Source of the DNA: Schistocerca nitens
Lineage: Eukaryota > Arthropoda > Insecta > Orthoptera > Acrididae
Length of the DNA: 64,000 nucleotides
Direction: 5' to 3'
Assembly (NCBI RefSeq): GCF_023898315.1
Contig: NC_064615.1
Coordinates: 10,214,501 to 10,278,500, forward strand
The number at the start of each line of letters is the position of its first letter. Positions within the stretch are counted from its first letter, which is position 1. Made by a program: the position numbers and the translations under genes. The notes under the pieces were generated by a model. That model had not been told where the DNA came from. It worked only from the letters and a program-made list of their open reading frames with translations, and searched no databases. This document shows, one piece after another, positions 23,271-35,309 of the stretch.

Positions 23271-24058
23271 AAATGCTGCTCTCTGCGTTGTTTACTAATC
23301 CTACGAATCTGCTACTGCTCAACTAAACATTTAGGCGTACGTGAATTCAAACACTGTCATTAACAACTCCGAAGGTAACAACACGTAAGACAGGAGCTGT
23401 TTCAAGAGACGACCGTTGCGGCGATCAATTTGCCGCTTCAAAGGGGCATACAGCACACACTCGTGCCTTCGTCACAACTGAAACTATTATTCATCGGACC
23501 ACGCTAGGCGCAGTCACTGTTCGTGCACCAGCAAAGTTGTCTGCTGGCCCTTGTCAGTCATCTATTGAGCTCTGTGTTGACGTGTCAGCAAAGGGAGGTA
23601 AATTGTCAGCTGTTGGCGTTCATGTAGTGACTTTCTCTCCTTACAGTCGTGACTTCCTCAAGTCTAAACCTCAACTAGACGGCGGTCAGAATCACACTGA
23701 GTCGTCGATCGTCCGACTTGAATTGCGAGTTGACGTGATGTCCATTCGTCAGGTACTTGTGATCGCCCTGTGCGCCAATTTCAGCGTTTAGAAACACTGT
23801 CTATGTGGAACTGAAGATTTAGCCTAGACACTGTTTACCTCGGAAATGCGAATTCTTGCGTAAGCTTCTATACGCTGTGTGACCAAGTGTTTTGTACCAA
23901 TTATCAGTCTACGTTTAAGGCCATTCAACTCGCGATGCCCTGCCATGTTAATTACACAGACTGCTCCGATATCGTGATCACATTCGTCCCATACACTTCA
24001 TCTACTAGCAACATTCTGGCAACATACACGGAGCGTCTTCAAATGGGCAACCATCCCC
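23271..24058. other. Unassigned stretch
   Basis: No motif-bearing frame; nothing recognised. Confidence 0.4.
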
Positions 24059-24206
24059 GTGACTTTTGGCCATTCCCTTTATATAGACTTGATAGGATTT
24101 GACATTATTCTGATCGTAACGTTATCTTTGACAACGTGAAAAGGAAAATAATTTTAAATTGTCTCATTACCCTAACTATGGGACAAAGGTAATGGCAACA
24201 CTGCAG
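24059..24206. repeat. Repeat R, copy 2
   Basis: Direct-orientation partner of 8489-8629 (see that entry). It contains small insertions relative to copy 1. Here it is not inside a mariner. Confidence 0.7.
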
Positions 24207-25782
24207 AGGACTGGACTTTCTCTCACGGCGAAATTACTAAGTGCTTACAAAGTGACTGTTGTGACCAAACAGTAAAGGAGGCAAGAATTCCTAGTATGTT
24301 CAGCGGTAGGAATCTGTGGAGAGCTCAGTCATTAGGGGCGAGGAGTCGGTTGCTACCAACGGTACTTACATGCTTTCCGCGTGGCCCATTGCGTGGACCA
24401 AGTACTGCAGTTAGACGACATTTAGTTGGCCTGAAATGTCTGACGTGTTTCTTCTATGAATGTATAGTTTCGGAGCAGTGGTGACTGCAGTAAGAGAAAG
24501 GAGAGGCTGAAATCTGGTGTCAGCAAGACGCTCACTCGGTGAGGTGCAGCCAGGTTCGCACCAGAGCGAAGTCATTCAGTCGAGTCTACAGGTACAGCTG
24601 ATCACGTTTAGTCCGTCGGATGAAGCAGTCGAATGCTAGCCCAGTGGCGTCCTGAATTTTACGGTTGCATGTCGGTCGAAGGGTAGCAAGTCTACTGAAG
24701 AGCAATTCACAAGTACGAAATATCGCCGAGCTTGCTGCATTCGTGAGAGACGAATTTTTATTCGAATCTTGTCCCAAAATTTGTTACTGTAACTCAGTAA
24801 TGACTTTCATGAATGTATATAACAAATAGTGAGCTCTCAGTCAATACGTTTAACGAAGTCCGCGCAGTCAGTCATCAAATGATGGTGAGAAAGGAGCAAT
24901 AATCAGCAAGGAGAAAAGCAGCTATCAACGAAGCAAGCAAGTGAGAGAGCTCGTGAACCTGGATCCACGAACAGTGGTGGGCAGTCAGCACAGGTTGTTG
25001 GTCTGCAGGTTTTAAATCCCGCTGGATACAGACACAAATTCTTGTTTACGCGCGTGATAGCCGAGCCCCGTCAGGCGGTGCTCACAGTAAAGTCTATACC
25101 GATGCGGAACACAGTCACAAACGGTACAAATCGGGAGACGGTGACACTCGATTTCATCCAGGAACTTGCAAGCCGAATAATTCCAGAACAGATGCCAAGT
25201 TCGTCCTAAGCAATATGCAAATAGGTAGAGTTGTATCCAAATCGAAATCAAAATCCAAAGCGAAGCAGTCAACACTATACTATAATAGTGCGAAATGGAG
25301 TGTGTCTTCTACAGTAAGTATACAAACTTATTTACATCCGCGGAGTGCGCTTATTTACTGCCTTTAAAGCATGTAAAATTAAATTTGTTATAATAAGTGC
25401 CTTTTCTAAGATGTTACCAATCTCATTATCATCTGAGACAACTAATGTCCGTAGCTCCACCACATAAAACATTCCGTAATCCTTGTACTAGTTTAAATTC
25501 ATTTGCGGGTAAGATATTTTTCAAGAATGTCTCAATAAAAATTCTATGATGATATTCAAAGTACTGTTGTTCTCTAAAGGATTTTCCAAACACATATTAA
25601 CCGTCATTCGCTTGGCGAGCGCTTTTGTATGTGGTTCTGTCTAATAGTGGTCAAAATGGCGAAATAGCGAAAACTCTCTAGATACTGTTTTTTTTTTTTT
25701 TTGAATTTTTGAAGTACCATCAAAATTTCTGGTCAAAAATGGAAAAAGCTACGTTAAAATGAGAATTATTTGGGTTTTCCTG
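24207..25782. other. Unassigned stretch
   Basis: Holds a T-run at about 25689-25703. No supported gene or repeat. Confidence 0.4.
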
Positions 25783-26052
25783 AGCAGGGTGACATAGTAG
25801 TCACCACACTGGACTCACATTCGGGAGGACGACGGTTCAAACCCGTTTGCGCCCATCCTAATTTAGGTTCTCCGTGCTTCCCCTAAATCGCTACAGACAA
25901 AAGCTGAGACAATTTCTTTGAAAGGGCGTGTCCGATTTCCTTCCCCATCCTTTCCTAATCCGAGCTTGTGCTCCGTCTCTAATGACCTCGTTGTCGACGG
26001 GATGTTAAACACTAATCTCTTCCTCCTCTTCTTCCTCCTCCTCCAGAAACGA
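25783..26052 (+). mobile_element. tRNA-derived SINE, family D
   Basis: tRNA-like head with an A-box-like run at about 25797-25815 and B-box-like ggttcaaaccc at 25834-25844. The body contains tttgaaagggcgtg and cctttcctaatcc, and the tail is a tcctcctcttcctcc-type repeat. As a family this resembles a known orthopteran SINE (from memory). Confidence 0.75.
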
Positions 26053-26202
26053 CTCATTTTTCGGCAAAGTTTCTTATTTATCAAAATAAAGAGGATAAAA
26101 TTTCCCTGTAAATAGGTCTGAGTGACATTTGTCAGACCACACGTGTGGCGTGTAGCGCGCGTTGTAGTCTATTGTCTTACTCAGCTGTAAAATGCCCATA
26201 TA

Positions 26203-26864
26203 CGAGGGCTGTCCAGAAAGTAAGTTACGATCGGTCGCGAAAAGGAAACGACTATGAAAATCCGATAAAGCTTTGCAAAGATGTGTTGGGCAGTGTGTCA
26301 AGTATGACTCTAGGTAGAATTATGTCGCTCTTTTCATTCCTGAGCTCTTAGTGAGGGCGTAAAGATGTTACAGAAAATAGTGTCTCCCGCCAAGTACGAG
26401 GGCCTGGTGAGAATTTTCCCCTGAAGCTATGCAACCAACATTACATAACTGTCGTGCGGTTTCTTCTTCAAGACAATTCTCAGACTCATTCTGCAGGGGC
26501 AATGAAGATGCTCCTGCATCGTTTCAATTGGAAATGTTTGTTTACCCACAATACAGCCCATAATTGTCTCCCACTGAGTTTCATCTTTGCTCAAACGAAC
26601 CGCTGGCTATGAAGACAACATTTTGGCACAGACAAGGAGCTTTAGGCCAGCGTAGAGAATTGGCGGAAAGCACTGGCGGCTGCCTTCTATGATGAGGGTA
26701 TTGGAAAGTTGGTACAACGCTACGACGAATGTCTGAGTCAGAACGGCGACTACGTAGAGAAGTAGCTGAAAGGTGTAGCTAACTGTTACAAGTGAAACAT
26801 TTCTGATTTTCACTGTGATTTTCATTTCGCGATCAATCGTAACTTACTTTCTGGACAGCCCTCG
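26203..26864 (+). mobile_element. 662-bp internally deleted mariner, copy 1
   Basis: Terminal inverted repeats cgagggctgtccagaaagta at both ends, with TA duplications at 26201-26202 and 26865-26866. The plus strand keeps the mariner C-terminus: ALAAAFYDEGIGKLVQRYDECL and GDYVEK near 26665-26765. The catalytic core is missing. Same length and layout as 47490-48151. Confidence 0.92.
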
Positions 26865-26866
26865 TA

Positions 26867-27439
26867 TATTCTCATTTTGCCAACCAATCAGGTAAGACGA
26901 GAGCAGTGCAGCGAACGAAGCGCGAGGAAGATGAGACATCTTTGAAATTTCTTTAAAAGTATTATGTTAATAATATGACATTTTCATAAATATATTACTA
27001 TCAAATGCCAATTAAAGCAGAATTATTGTCTCGTTCACGTAAGTTATTTGAACATCTTTTAATTGTACGAATGATGAAAGCTTTCGTTTTGTCGTTTGAT
27101 CGATCGTCAAAGCATATTGAGGAAGAGAACTGAGTGTTGGTGGTGGCGCCCGAAATTACTCTAACTGCAACACATGTTATATGCTGTATGGTCGATCCGA
27201 AGAAAAAAGTAATTCAGGCCTATTTTGTGGGAAATCTTGTCCTCTTTATTTTCATAAGTAGACAACCACGTAGGAAACTGCCGTTTCAGACTTGCGAGCG
27301 ATAAACCCAAAAATAGTTTTGTCATAGTTTTTTTTCATTTTTGACACATTTCCGGGACTAATTTCTCATGGGTCTTTGAAAATTATGAATCACCACCCTC
27401 TAAAACATGTAGAAACCTTGTCAAAAACATTTCTACAAA
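26867..27439. other. Unassigned stretch
   Basis: AT-rich spacer between a mariner and a LINE. Nothing recognised. Confidence 0.4.
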
Positions 27440-28705
27440 CTTTCCAATAAGACTAGTGCGATAAGGATTTCACGTAGAACAAAGTGGGAATTATTTCAAA
27501 ATGTTAGAAGTAGTCACAATCAAGCTACATGAGCCCTTTACAGACAGTATTGGAAGGAGCTTAAAAATGTTATTAGGAAGGCAAAGAGTATGCGGTACGC
27601 AAATAGAATAGCTAATTCAAAGGATAAAATTATGACCATTTGGTCAGTTGTGAAGGGAATGTCTGGTCGGCAGCACAAGGTCGACGATATAAAGTTAGTT
27701 CGTAGTAAAAATATTTCTGTTACTGATAAATCAGATGTATGTATAGTACGTAACAATCATTTTCTGAGCATCGCTCGTGAATTAAATAAAAATTTATTTT
27801 CTACAGGGAATCATATAACTCTCTTGGCAAATGCCTTTCCGAGATTGATGTCTGAAATACTCCTCTGTGATGCAGACAAGGGGGAGACTGAGTCAATTAT
27901 TAAATCACTGAAGAATAAGGACTAGCATGGATCAGATGGAGTGCCTAGCAGAATATTAAAATACTGTGCTGCACGTGTTAGCCCTGTACTTAGACAAATT
28001 TGCAGTTTTTCCTTTAGGAATGGTCAGTTTCCTGAACGATTAAAGAACTCATTAGTAAAGCCGCTTCATAAAAAGGGAGAAAGGGATAATGTAGACGATT
28101 TTAGACCTATTTCTAAGCCATCAGTGTTTGCTGAAGTTATTGAAAAGGCTGGATAACTGATCATTTTATGTCACATAATTTGCCATCAAATGTACAGTTC
28201 GGCCATAGAAGTCGTTTAACAATTGAAAATGCTATATTCCCTTTTCTCTGTGAGGTTCTGCATGGGCTAAACAAAAGGTTTCGAATGCTAGGCATATTTT
28301 TTTATTTAACTAAGGCGTTTGATTGTGTTGATCACAAAATATTGCTCCAGAAGGTGGACAATTACGGAATACGGGGAGCAGCTCACAATTGGCTCACCTG
28401 TTACTTTAATAACAGACAGCAAAAGGTCATTATTCACAGTGTTGAGAATGGCTGTGATGTGGGGTCAAATGGGAGGGAGTTCCCCAGGGATCAGTGTTGG
28501 GGCTACTCCTGTACCTTATTTACGTAAGTCATTGCGCTCTAGTATTACGGGTAACTCTAAAATATTTCTGTTTGCTGATGACACTAGCCTGGTAGTAAAG
28601 GATGTTGTGTGCAACATTGGCTCTGTTTCAAATAGTGCAGTTCATGACATAGGTTCATGACTTATAGAAAATAAACTAACGCTAAATTACACTAAGTTTT
28701 TACAA
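27440..28705 (+). mobile_element. LINE fragment F (jockey/CR1-like RT)
   Basis: Plus strand. Linker before RT: RKAKSMRYANRIANS. RT blocks in order: KNSLVKPLHKKGERDNVDDF and RPIS (28050-28115), NVQFGHRSRLTIENAI (28190-28240), FYLTKAFDCVDHKILL with the first catalytic Asp region (28300-28350), a degraded PQGSVLG, then LFADDTSLV with the FADD active site (28570-28600). Three frame breaks and stops (27923, 28154, 28503 area) kill it. It is cut at 28705 by a SINE-B. RT C-terminus missing. Confidence 0.85.
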
Positions 28706-29060
28706 AATGAGATTTTCACTCTGCAGCGGAGTGTGTGCTGATATGAAACTTCCTGGCAGATTAAAACTGTGTGCCGGACCGAGACTCGAACTCGGGACTT
28801 TTACCTTTCGCGGGCAAATGCTCTATCAGCTTTTTTTTTTTTCATCATTATGTTTGGTCGTTGCGGACGTCACATGACATCCGTTAAAGTTTGTTGTTGA
28901 TCCTTTCACTCAGTATTTTGTTACAGAGGCCAACCAGCTCTCTGACCGAACACGCTGAGCTACCGTGCCGGCAACTGAGCTACCTGAGCACGACTCACGA
29001 CCCTCTTCACAGCTTCAGTTCTGCAGTACCTCGTCTCCTGCCATCCAAACTTCACAGCTA
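28706..29060 (-). mobile_element. SINE-B carrying a nested second SINE
   Basis: The outer SINE-B starts gagattttcactctgcag and carries the minus-strand tRNA-like core to about 28830. It resumes at about 28970 (aactgagctacctgagcacgac). In between lies a different tRNA-derived SINE, read on minus: an A-box-like gtagctcagcgtgttcgg head near 28970 and a poly-A end (T-run at 28831-28844). Both are minus-strand tRNA-like units. Confidence 0.8.
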
Positions 29061-29959
29061 CAGATGTAATTAAATGTTACGTTCGTCGCAAAATTGATGG
29101 CACTGTAAATTCCTACAACGTGAGAACAGTACATACTTTCTGCCTTTCCTAGACAGCTCCTGCTCTTTATGCTGCTCAGAATGGCAGCAGCCACGAACTA
29201 CATTGTTTATAACGATCCCAGAGCCCAGGAAGGCACTCGACTATCGACGAATTTGATACCAAAACTATGCTGCATCAACCAGCTTCAACCTCGCAACTAA
29301 TACACTCTTCTTGCAGAAATTATGACTCAAAAAGCAAAGTAAATAACTTAATTGATCTCGCTTACTGGCTGATTTATTTCGCTATTTATTTAGTGCAGCA
29401 ACAGCAATGATAACTGAGATGGGATTCTTCTGCGTATGCTGTATTGATGTACGCTCCACTTGCGCTCTTACGGTGTGAGGCGTAGGATACTTATAGTGCC
29501 ACTACCATGGACACCCTATCCTGTTCAATCGCGAATGCTTCGTGAGAAGAACGACTATCGGTATATCTCCGGATGAGTAGTAATGTCTCTGATTCTCTCA
29601 TCGCATATGAGAGGAAGTAAACTCCTCTACTGTAAAGACTGCACTCTCGCTGTTACTAAATAATACTGTTACGAAATGTCCTCCTCTTCGCGTGATTTTC
29701 TTATATTTTCTACTAATCAGAGCTGATGAGAATTCCTGGTCTATGAGTAATATTCAAGAATCGATCACAAAAGTGCTTTCCTGTCACTTATTCGTGAATG
29801 AATACGTTTTCATCATTACTCCAGTGAGCTTTAGCCTGCTATCTGCATTTCCCACAATTTATTTTCTGTGGTCATTCCCCTTTAGGTCACACCGGATGGT
29901 TATGCATATGAATTTTACGGCTGTTGGTCTTTCCAATGATTTTTCGTCAGAAATGTAAT
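29061..29959. other. Unassigned stretch
   Basis: No recognised feature. An open frame at 29692-29958 is hydrophobic but AT-driven and has no homology that I recognise. Confidence 0.4.
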
Positions 29960-30460
29960 CGAACAGTATTCGGTCTCTTCGCCTATTTATACCCAGTACG
30001 TTACATTTATTTAATTGCAGAGCCAAATTCCAGTCTGCAGGAGTCGTAAATCCTCTACAGGTGTTTCTGTATTCCGCTACAGTGTTCTACTGCTCCAATC
30101 TCTTTATAGACGACAGCATTGTCCGCAAGGATACTCTTGGAACTTTTGCGATAGTCCACTATGTAATATATATGTATTGTAAACGATAACGGTCCTATAG
30201 TATTCCCCTAGGATAACCCCTAAATCACCCTTACATCTGATGATTTCGTCCCGTTAAGAGCAACAAGTTGCGTTCTGTCTGTAAAGAAGTCCTGAAGCCA
30301 ATCATCAGTCTGAGTCGGATACTCGGTAAGCTCGTATTTTGTTCACTAGAGGACACTGCTGGACTGTACTGAAGGCCTTTCAAAAGGCAAACAATACAGC
30401 ATTAACACCGTCGTCGTTGTATACGGCACACTGGATATCTTGGGTGAACAGAGCGATCTC
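29960..30460 (-). mobile_element. LINE fragment G (jockey/CR1-like RT)
   Basis: Minus-strand RT relic: TDDWLQDFFTDRTQLVALNG-like reading near 30230-30310, and a degraded ADNAVVYKEI (FADDTVVY) near 30090-30125. Frames shift repeatedly. It abuts the foldback at 30461. Confidence 0.6.
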
Positions 30461-30739
30461 GAAAATGGATTAAAAACACTCATGACCACAATAAATTATT
30501 TGTTTGCAACGCTTAGTGGTTTCGGTCAGAACGTGACCATTTTCGGACCATTTATTCCTTGATGGAAGGCGGTGGCGGTGAACAGTCTTGAACATTTGAC
30601 GTTCGTGGGACCACTACACCTGCTCCGTTCATCGCAACCGTCGTGAAAATGGTCCTCTGACGGTCACTTTCTGACCGAAAGCTCTAAGCATTGCAAACAA
30701 ATATTTTATTGTGGTCATGGGTGTTTTTAATCCATTTTC
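30461..30739. repeat. Foldback: ~95-bp inverted repeat around ~90-bp loop
   Basis: Left arm 30461-30552 (gaaaatggattaaaaacac, gaccacaataaa, tttcggtcagaa) is matched by the reverse complement of 30646-30739 with few mismatches. No coding content. Confidence 0.88.
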
Positions 30740-31405
30740 AAAGTATTTTCACCAGAGCGCTTTTTTTCTCCACTAGAAATGTCCAAAAAATTACAGAGGG
30801 AGCTGAGATTCCTGTTTGTGGTATCTGCGTTGATTTTGATAGAAGAATTTTTCGTTATTTAAACATGAAATATGATCCTTCTGAAGTCAGGGTCGTCTAG
30901 TTATTAGAGGCCTATATCACTGACGCCAATACGCTGTATGTTGTATATCTATCGGAATTCTGCCCCACTTTGCACTTAAATGCGATATTGAACCTTGCAG
31001 TACACTGACTATTGTGGATTGCCAACATGTCATGGACAACCGCATGACGTCACAAGCCACGACCCCTCTTTTATGACAGAATCATCTTCAGATGACAAGC
31101 CACGACTTCTTACAATGACGTCACCACGCTCCCAAACCCTACCCATCTCCGTCCCTCCCCACTCCTGCAATCGCAGCTACGTATTTTACGTACTAGTCAT
31201 ACCTAGTATTTTTGGTGCCTTAAAATGAAACAGCCAGTTACAATGTAGCAGCCGAACAGCTATCTTGACTTTACTGGAAAGTATCCAAACAATCTTAATG
31301 TTTGCGCCATGTTCAAAAGAGTTTATTCAAAAAACCTACGTAAAGGATGTAACGTGCAGTATTTTCACATCTGAAATACGTCAGCAAAACAGACTCACAC
31401 ACACA
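30740..31405. other. Unassigned stretch
   Basis: Includes three tgacgtca-like sites (31047, 31121 area); no gene seen. Ends at the TA duplication of the next Tc1. Confidence 0.4.
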
Positions 31406-31541
31406 TACACTATGTGATCAAAAGTATCCGGACATCCCCAGAGACAGACGTTTTTCATATTAGGTGCATTGTGCTGCCACCTGCTGCCAGGTACTCCATA
31501 TCAACGACCTCAGTAGTCGTTAGTCATCGTGAGAGAGCAGA

Positions 31542-34400
31542 ATGGGGAGCTCCGCAGAACTCACGGACTTCGAACGTGGTCAGGTGATTGGGTGTCACTT
31601 GTGTCATATGTCCGTACGCGACATTTCCACACTCCTAAACATCCCTAGGTCCACTGTTTCCGATGAGATGGTGAAATGGGAACGTGAAGGGACATGTACA
31701 GCAGAAATCCGTACAGGCCGACCTCGTCTGTTGACTGACAGAGATGGCAGACAGTTGAAGAGGGTTGTAATGTGTAGTAGGCAGACATCTATCCAGACCA
31801 TCACACACAAAGTCCAAACTGCATCAGGATCCACTGCAACTACTATGACAGTTACGCGAGAGTTGAGAAAACTAGGATTTCATGGTCGAGCGGCTGCTCA
31901 TAAGCTATACATCTGCCAGCGCGTGTAGTGCCAACAGTAAAATTTGGAGGCTATGGTGTTACGGTGTGGTCATGTTTTTCATGGAGGGGGCTTGCACCCC
32001 TTGTTGTTTTGCGTGGTACTATCACAGCACAAACCTACATTGATGTTTTTAACCTTCTTGCTTCCCACTGTTGAAGAGCAATTTGAGGATGGCGATTGCA
32101 TCTTCCAACACGATCGATCACCTGTCCATAATTCACGGCCTGTGGTGGAGTGGTTACACGTCAATAACATCGCTGTAATGGATTGGCCTGCACAGAGTCC
32201 TGACCTGAATCCTAAAGGACACCTTGTAGAAAAAATTTGTGCACAATAAAGAATAATTATTTTGAAAGAGTATATGAACAAAACAGTAGGGTTTAGGCAC
32301 AACAGGTATAGATAGGACTTTCTGGGAATAATGATGAACTAAGGGGGATCTCCAAGAAGTAAAGAAAGTTTTGTTTGCAAATCAAATACGATAAATACTG
32401 CAGTGAAACAAACCCTTTCCTTTTCCTTTTGTGTTATTCCGCTATGTTTTGGTGTACCCTTGTGTATTTGTGTTCTTCCTGTCTTTATGTGTTTATCTGA
32501 TAAGAGTGATGTTGTAGAATTTTTCTGATACTATTTTATTCACTTTGTAAAGATGTTTAGACATGATTTATTCTCATCTGTTTTAATGGTCCTGTGTGAA
32601 ATCAATGTTTTCTCGTTGTTTTATTTATTTACTTATGTCATAATTCCTGTAACACTGATGTATATGTTTATTTCTATTCTTTTGTAAAGCCTGTATGACA
32701 ACAAATGTTATCTGTATTATAATGCTCTTTAATGATGTGTTTTGTATCTTTATAATTGTATTCTTATGCCATAAAATTGTAATTGACACCAGTTCATCAA
32801 ATTAAGTAACTTGTAGGCATTCATTTCACACATTTTTGTTGGTCATAGTATATGCACAATACGTGAAAAAAAGGGATTGTTAGTGCTCGCACGTGTCTTT
32901 TAATTTCAGCAAGGGACTGGTTAACAGCATTGCTGGTTTTAAGGACATTTCAAAAAAAAAGAAATTGTGATTGCACAAGCGGTGGTTTATGGACTTGCTA
33001 TATTATCTGCAAGACTCTTCAATAGTGATTGCGCACCCGCACAGTCGCAACAGATGGCTGCTGGCCGTCTCTACCAGGACTACAATAGGTCTGCTCTGTG
33101 ATGACCTACCAACCAATATTCTTCAAAACTTCGACTGACTCTGCTGTGGGTTTGCTCTGTTGTGGCCCATTGCCTGTCTACATGTCAAGAGTTAGCACTG
33201 TCTTTCCGTTGGAAGGACAACACTACTTCTTCAAGACTGCATGGAAATCCACTACTTCCGTGTGCATATACTTTTACTGTTCAGACTTTGAGAAAAAAAA
33301 CTGCATTTACTACTGTGATGAATGATCAGAACTGTCTTTATGGACTGTGAGAAAATGTTTGCTTTTGACCAACATTGTATCAATAAGTGTGTGCATTTGA
33401 TATATTTGTTAGTGTTAATATGAAAATTTTTTAACAAATATGTATTGGCCAATACCCAAAACAATTTGTAAAAATTTTTGTGGGGAGCATGGGGGCTATG
33501 TAAGTAGCCTGTTTAGGTTTTTTGTTGGTAATGCCACGTAGCGGTCTGTATCAAAATCACTGACTGTGCTGTGTGCAGTCTGTGGCTAGTTTGCATTGTT
33601 GGAATATTCGCTATTGTAGTGTTGGGCAGTTGGATGTGAAGAGCGCGTAGCGTTGCGCAGTTGTAGGTGAGCCGCCAGCAGTGGTGGATGTGGAGAGAGA
33701 GATGCCAGAGTTTTGAGAGCGGACGATCTGGACGTGTGTCCGTCAAAAAAACGAAATTTGTAAGACTGGATGTCATGAACTGATATATATATATATATAA
33801 TGACTTTTGAACACTATTAATGCAAATACATTTTTGTTCTCCATCAAAATCTTTCATTTGCTAACTATGCCTATCCGTAGTTAGTGCCTTCAGTAGTTAG
33901 AATCTTTTATTTAGCTGGCGCTATTGGCGCTCGCTGTATTGCAGTAGTTCGAGTAACGAAGATTTTCGTGAGGTAAGTGATTCATGGAATGTATAGGTTA
34001 TTGTTAGTCAGGACCATTCTTTTTTAGGGATTAACGGAAGTAAGACTGCGATGCGCTAAAAATATTGTGTGTCAGTTTAGTGATGATCAGAATAAGTTAA
34101 GAGAAAACTGTTTGAGTACGTTGAGCTTTGCTCAGCTGTTTGAAAATCAAATAACGTAAGACGTTTACCAGCACTGTCATTCTTAATTTTTCGAAGGGGA
34201 TGTTTCAACCTTTGGGATGTTTTGGAACGCCGACTTCCTACCATGCTTCACCAACTTGACATCGATACCTCTCCTCAGAGCAGCACTCCGTGAGGAATGG
34301 GCTGCCATTTCCCAAGAAACCTTCCACCAGCCGATTGAACGTATGCCTGCGATAATGGAAGCTGTCTTCAAAGCTAGGAGTGGGTCAACACCACATGGAA
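31542..34400 (+). pseudogene. Tc1-like transposase, deleted and interrupted
   Basis: The N-terminal DNA-binding part is intact from the ATG at 31542: ELTDFERGQVIGCHLCHMS, VRDISTLLNIPRSTVSD, then GRPRLLTDRDGRQL and TVTRELRKLGFHGRAAAHK. At about 31912 the sequence jumps from HK to the post-first-Asp region (CQRV, then a stop), so the FSDES block is deleted. The second Asp block reads FQHDRSPVH (32106-32130). The third acidic block reads SPDLNPKGH, where Tc1 has NPIEH, so the Glu is gone. The C-terminal part resumes at about 34213 after the LTR insert. Cannot be active. Confidence 0.9.
32225..34207 (+). mobile_element. 1,983-bp solo LTR (or LTR plus internal fragment)
   Basis: Begins TGTAGAAA, ends GATGTTTCA, and is flanked by a 4-bp duplication ACCT at 32221-32224 and 34208-34211. 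Removing it restores the Tc1 coding sequence exactly. TG...CA ends and a 4-bp duplication fit an LTR retroelement. Inside, 33499-34207 starts TGTAAGTAG after a purine-rich tggggagcatggggg run that could be a polypurine tract, so part of the insert may be internal sequence followed by a shorter 3' LTR. No gag or pol frame inside. (TA)n at about 33783-33799. Confidence 0.75.
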
Positions 34401-34420
34401 TTCCAGCATTACCGATGGGG

Positions 34421-34623
34421 AACGGCCGGCCGTGGTGGCCGGGCGGTTCTAGGCGCTCCAGTCCGAAACCACGAGACCGCTATGGTCGCAGGTTCGAATC
34501 CTGCCTCGGGCATTGATGTGTGTGATGTCCTTAGGTTAGTTAGGTTTACGTAGGTCTAAGTTCTAGGGGACTAATGACCCCAGATGTTAAGTCCCATTGT
34601 GCTCAGAGCCATTTGAAACATTT
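34421..34623 (+). mobile_element. SINE-A, copy 5
   Basis: Plus-strand SINE-A: ggccggccgtggtggccg head, B-box-like ggttcgaatcc at 34491-34501, tail agccatttga. Flanked by gatgggg at 34414-34420 and 34624-34630. Lies in the 3' UTR of the Tc1 element. Confidence 0.92.
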
Positions 34624-34813
34624 GATGGGGGATGCCACGAACTTGTAAGTCATTTTCAGCCATGTGTCCGGATACTTTTGATCACATAGTGTATATATAC
34701 AGTCACCATGTTCAAAAAAAGTAAGTATTGCCAATACTACAATACTTGAGATGATTACGTGAACTTCACTTGAATTGTGTAAATTGATGCCGTTCATCAA
34801 ACATACAAATACG

Positions 34814-34815
<2 letters not shown>

Positions 34816-34874
<59 letters not shown>
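34816..34874. repeat. (CT)n-(AC)n compound microsatellite
   Basis: CT run to about 34852, then AC run to about 34874. A second, shorter AC run occurs at about 35139-35165. Confidence 0.98.
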
Positions 34875-35309
34875 TGATACGTATCAAAAAAGATGGAAAA
34901 GAAATACTTCTCTGGGGCTTTCGATCACATGCCAGCCGGCTGCTAAGAGGTGACGCAAGTGAATTTTACTAATGTGACATCAAATTTCATCTCTCTCTCA
35001 TACATGACGCACAAACAATGTGATACAGAGGGAATGACAGGAAAATAACCCAAAAAAATACCTTAGATATGAAATTTAAATACACCTTTCAGTATACACA
35101 CTACATATGACGAGCGATATTCAGAGTTTAAACTGTCTCACACACACTCACACACACACACACACTAAAATTACTTTCCAGTCAGATTTAATGTTTAACA
35201 CATTTAATATTTTTAAATATATCACACATTTAATATTTTTTAGATTTTCGTATATTCACAAGAAAATGAGCCATCATCATGTTTTTACATTTTCACACAC
35301 GCACAGTGA

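Larger units (their letters stand above)
31408..34691 (+). mobile_element. Tc1-like transposon with nested LTR and SINE
   Basis: Perfect terminal inverted repeats cactatgtgatcaaaagtat at both ends, with TA duplications at 31406-31407 and 34692-34693. Without the inserts the element is about 1.1 kb, short for Tc1, because of an internal deletion at about 31912. It contains an LTR-like insertion (32225-34207) and a SINE-A (34421-34623). Confidence 0.95.

Noticed and set aside
28770-28830. Functional tRNA genes at SINE-A, B, C, D and E heads
   Set aside because: The A- and B-box-like blocks are embedded in repeated units with SINE tails; acceptor stems do not pair properly.
34603-34972. Proteins encoded across the CT/AC repeat
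   Set aside because: The frames are dinucleotide translations (alternating residues) with no domain.
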